From contig CAWGJU010000008.1 of NCBI GenBank assembly GCA_963822985.1, forward strand, positions 248,001 through 312,000: a stretch of DNA of 64,000 nucleotides, written 5' to 3'. Under the pieces are notes generated by a model. It did not search any database. It saw only the letters and a program-made list of their open reading frames with translations, and was not told the DNA's origin. This stretch comes from Thermohalobaculum sp963822985 (GTDB taxonomy: Bacteria > Pseudomonadota > Alphaproteobacteria > Rhodobacterales > Rhodobacteraceae). The position numbers were made by a program, and so were the translations under genes. Of this stretch, positions 63,973-64,000 are shown piece by piece (within the stretch, counting starts at the first letter, position 1; each line of letters opens with the position of its first letter).

Positions 63973-64000
63973 AGGCGCTCTGAGCCGAGGCCCTTCATCA

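Larger units (their letters stand above)
63337..64000 (+). mobile_element. IS21-family element, left end (truncated or runs off window)
   Basis: The left end probably begins TGTGCGCGCACC at 63337. It has the multiple 23-bp-spaced terminal repeats of IS21 and the start of istA. The right end and istB are not in the window; istA stops early at 63972, so the element may be broken by another insertion near 63960. Confidence 0.7.

Overview
The window is G+C-rich alphaproteobacterial DNA. Supporting signs are the FixK/FNR-type box, the cbb3 oxidase with DUF2189 and DUF6522 companions, an NsrR-type Rrf2 regulator and a VPLPA-CTERM protein. The order cannot be fixed from this sequence; Rhodobacterales-like is my best guess. 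No rRNA, tRNA or CRISPR array was seen. Genes are tightly packed, with many 4-base ATGA/GTGA overlaps.

Layout. (1) 1-6.8 kb, respiration and nitrosative stress: a cut P450, then (reading the minus strand) ccoS-ccoN-ccoO-ccoQ-ccoP, a one-helix peptide and a DUF2189 protein; next DUF6522, nsrR and a divergent truncated haemoglobin with a palindromic NsrR-like site between them. (2) 7.1-11.3 kb: a ugpBAEC glycerol-3-phosphate importer. (3) 11.4-19.4 kb: chrA and a complete N-type rotary ATPase operon, atpDCQRBEFAG, behind a TTGAC-N4-ATCAA box. (4) 19.5-32 kb, organosulfonate catabolism: tauABC, suyAB (sulfolactate sulfo-lyase), two alcohol dehydrogenases, hpsN and a TRAP transporter (dctPQM). 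A divergent LacI regulator faces three operators spaced exactly 21 bp apart. This reads as a 2,3-dihydroxypropane-1-sulfonate (DHPS) to sulfolactate to pyruvate + sulfite pathway. (5) 31.7-39.4 kb: a dppABCDF peptide importer with a GntR regulator and a divergent M20 carbamoylase-like hydrolase. (6) 39.4-46.4 kb: glutathione-dependent formaldehyde dehydrogenase, phosphoesterase, diacylglycerol-kinase-like protein, hydrolases, a DJ-1/PfpI protein, a VPLPA-CTERM protein and DUF4112. (7) 46.6-57.4 kb: a tyrosine recombinase, then an eight-gene operon (polyamine-type ABC importer, enoyl-CoA hydratase, ADP-forming acyl-CoA synthetase, acyl-CoA dehydrogenase, FAD amine oxidase) that looks like an uncharacterised catabolic route. 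(8) 57.4-64 kb: a truncated hydrolase, three insertion sequences nested inside one another, and the start of an IS21-family element.

From 28 kb onward about 18 single-base frameshifts interrupt otherwise well-conserved genes. Every one is a net +1, and ten fall within about 3 kb of the dpp operon. I read most of them as sequence errors and give the affected genes their full extents.
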